Part shown: one piece after another, positions 63,648-64,000 of the stretch
How the letters are laid out: every line of letters starts with the position of its first letter
Position numbering within the stretch: position 1 is the stretch's first letter
Assembly (NCBI GenBank): GCA_963693365.1
Contig: CAVNZM010000003.1
Coordinates: 1,798,001-1,862,000 of the forward strand
From: Amoebidium appalachense
Taxonomy: Eukaryota; Ichthyosporea
DNA: 64,000 bases
Direction of reading: 5' to 3'
Notes under the pieces: model-generated
Databases searched by the model: none
Told to the model about the DNA's origin: nothing
Seen by the model: only the letters and a program-made list of their open reading frames with translations
Made by a program: the position numbers and the translations under genes

Positions 63648-64000
63648 CTGGATATACGAGGTTAGGGATATACGGAGTTAGGGATATACGTGGTTAGGGG
63701 TATACGTGGTTAGGGATCTACGGGGTTAGAGATTTACGTGGTTGGTGATATACGGCGTGAGGGATATATGCGGTTGGGAATATATGCGGTTGGGGGGATA
63801 TACACAGGTAAGCATATACACAGGTGGGGATATACGAGGTTAGAGATATACGAGGTTGGGGATATACGTGGTTAAACAGTGTCATGATGTACCGCTCACC
63901 TGGATAAAAATGGTTATGGATATACGAACTTAGACACGTATGCGTTAAGGAATGAATGAGGTTAGGGGTATACACAGGTAGGGATTAAACGTGGATAGAA
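63648..64000. repeat. 17-18 bp minisatellite in an RFT1 intron
   Basis: About 18 units of the type GGGATATACGTGGTTA with variants (GGTTGG, CACAGGTA, GCGGTTGG), beginning at the acceptor of exon 63534-63647 and running to the window end. It is interrupted at 63872-63907 by a copy of the exon start. Confidence 0.9.
63872..63907 (-). repeat. Duplicate of an RFT1 exon start with its acceptor
   Basis: On the minus strand it reads TTTTTATCCAG|GTGAGCGG then TACATCATGACACTGTTT. This copies the true acceptor and the first codons (E R Y I M T L F) of exon 63534-63647 with two silent changes (ATT to ATC, ACG to ACA). It lies upstream of the real exon, inside the minisatellite. Confidence 0.88.

Overview
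The window is nuclear DNA from an intron-rich eukaryote. Genes are split into many short exons with GT-AG introns of about 0.3-3 kb, and the proteins are core eukaryotic families. I cannot place the lineage from sequence alone. The most striking property is the amount of simple sequence: homopolymer C/G runs (up to about 70 bp), (CA)n/(GT)n tracts, and (GA)n, (TA)n, CCTG and CACATG arrays. These fill almost all introns, so most long low-complexity reading frames (poly-Pro, poly-Gly, His-Thr, Val-Cys) are artefacts. I rebuilt the genes by joining exons whose splice sites and phases agree and whose translations read through as one family.

Layout. (1) 155-1500 (+): last two exons of an unknown charged, helical protein. 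(2) 1501-5607: gene-poor. (3) 5608-19767 (-): a 16-exon choline transporter-like (SLC44/CTL) gene, complete from start to stop apart from one junction whose phase does not close. (4) 19768-31136: a mostly empty spacer between divergent genes, with a small coding-like frame (22102-22338, +) and a coiled-coil exon fragment (25562-25737, -). (5) 31137-33996 (+): three-exon gene of unknown family with a one-base frame break in a C8 run. (6) 35011-36424 (-): 3' end of a LINE-type retrotransposon. (7) 39829-56815 (+): 18 recognised exons of a nucleoporin Nup88 homologue (WD40-like propeller plus C-terminal coiled coil); the first exon is not firmly found. (8) 58435-63647 (-): the last seven exons of an RFT1 homologue (ER lipid-linked oligosaccharide pathway), whose 5' part lies beyond the right edge. 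Nup88 and RFT1 converge, with AATAAA signals on both strands between them.

The genes are housekeeping and not functionally linked: a plasma or organelle membrane transporter, a nuclear pore protein and an ER N-glycosylation protein.

The main discovery candidate is in the introns. Two dispersed intronic sequence modules (called A and B here) recur in introns of SLC44, Nup88 and RFT1. Every copy I found lies in the sense orientation of its host gene, whichever strand the gene is on. One pair, in Nup88 and RFT1, differs at only 3 positions over about 260 bp. This is the expected signature of introners, meaning mobile elements that create or live as introns. Several introns also carry duplicated pieces of the neighbouring exon edge with its splice site, and many splice sites sit directly at the end of (CA)n or (GT)n microsatellites.
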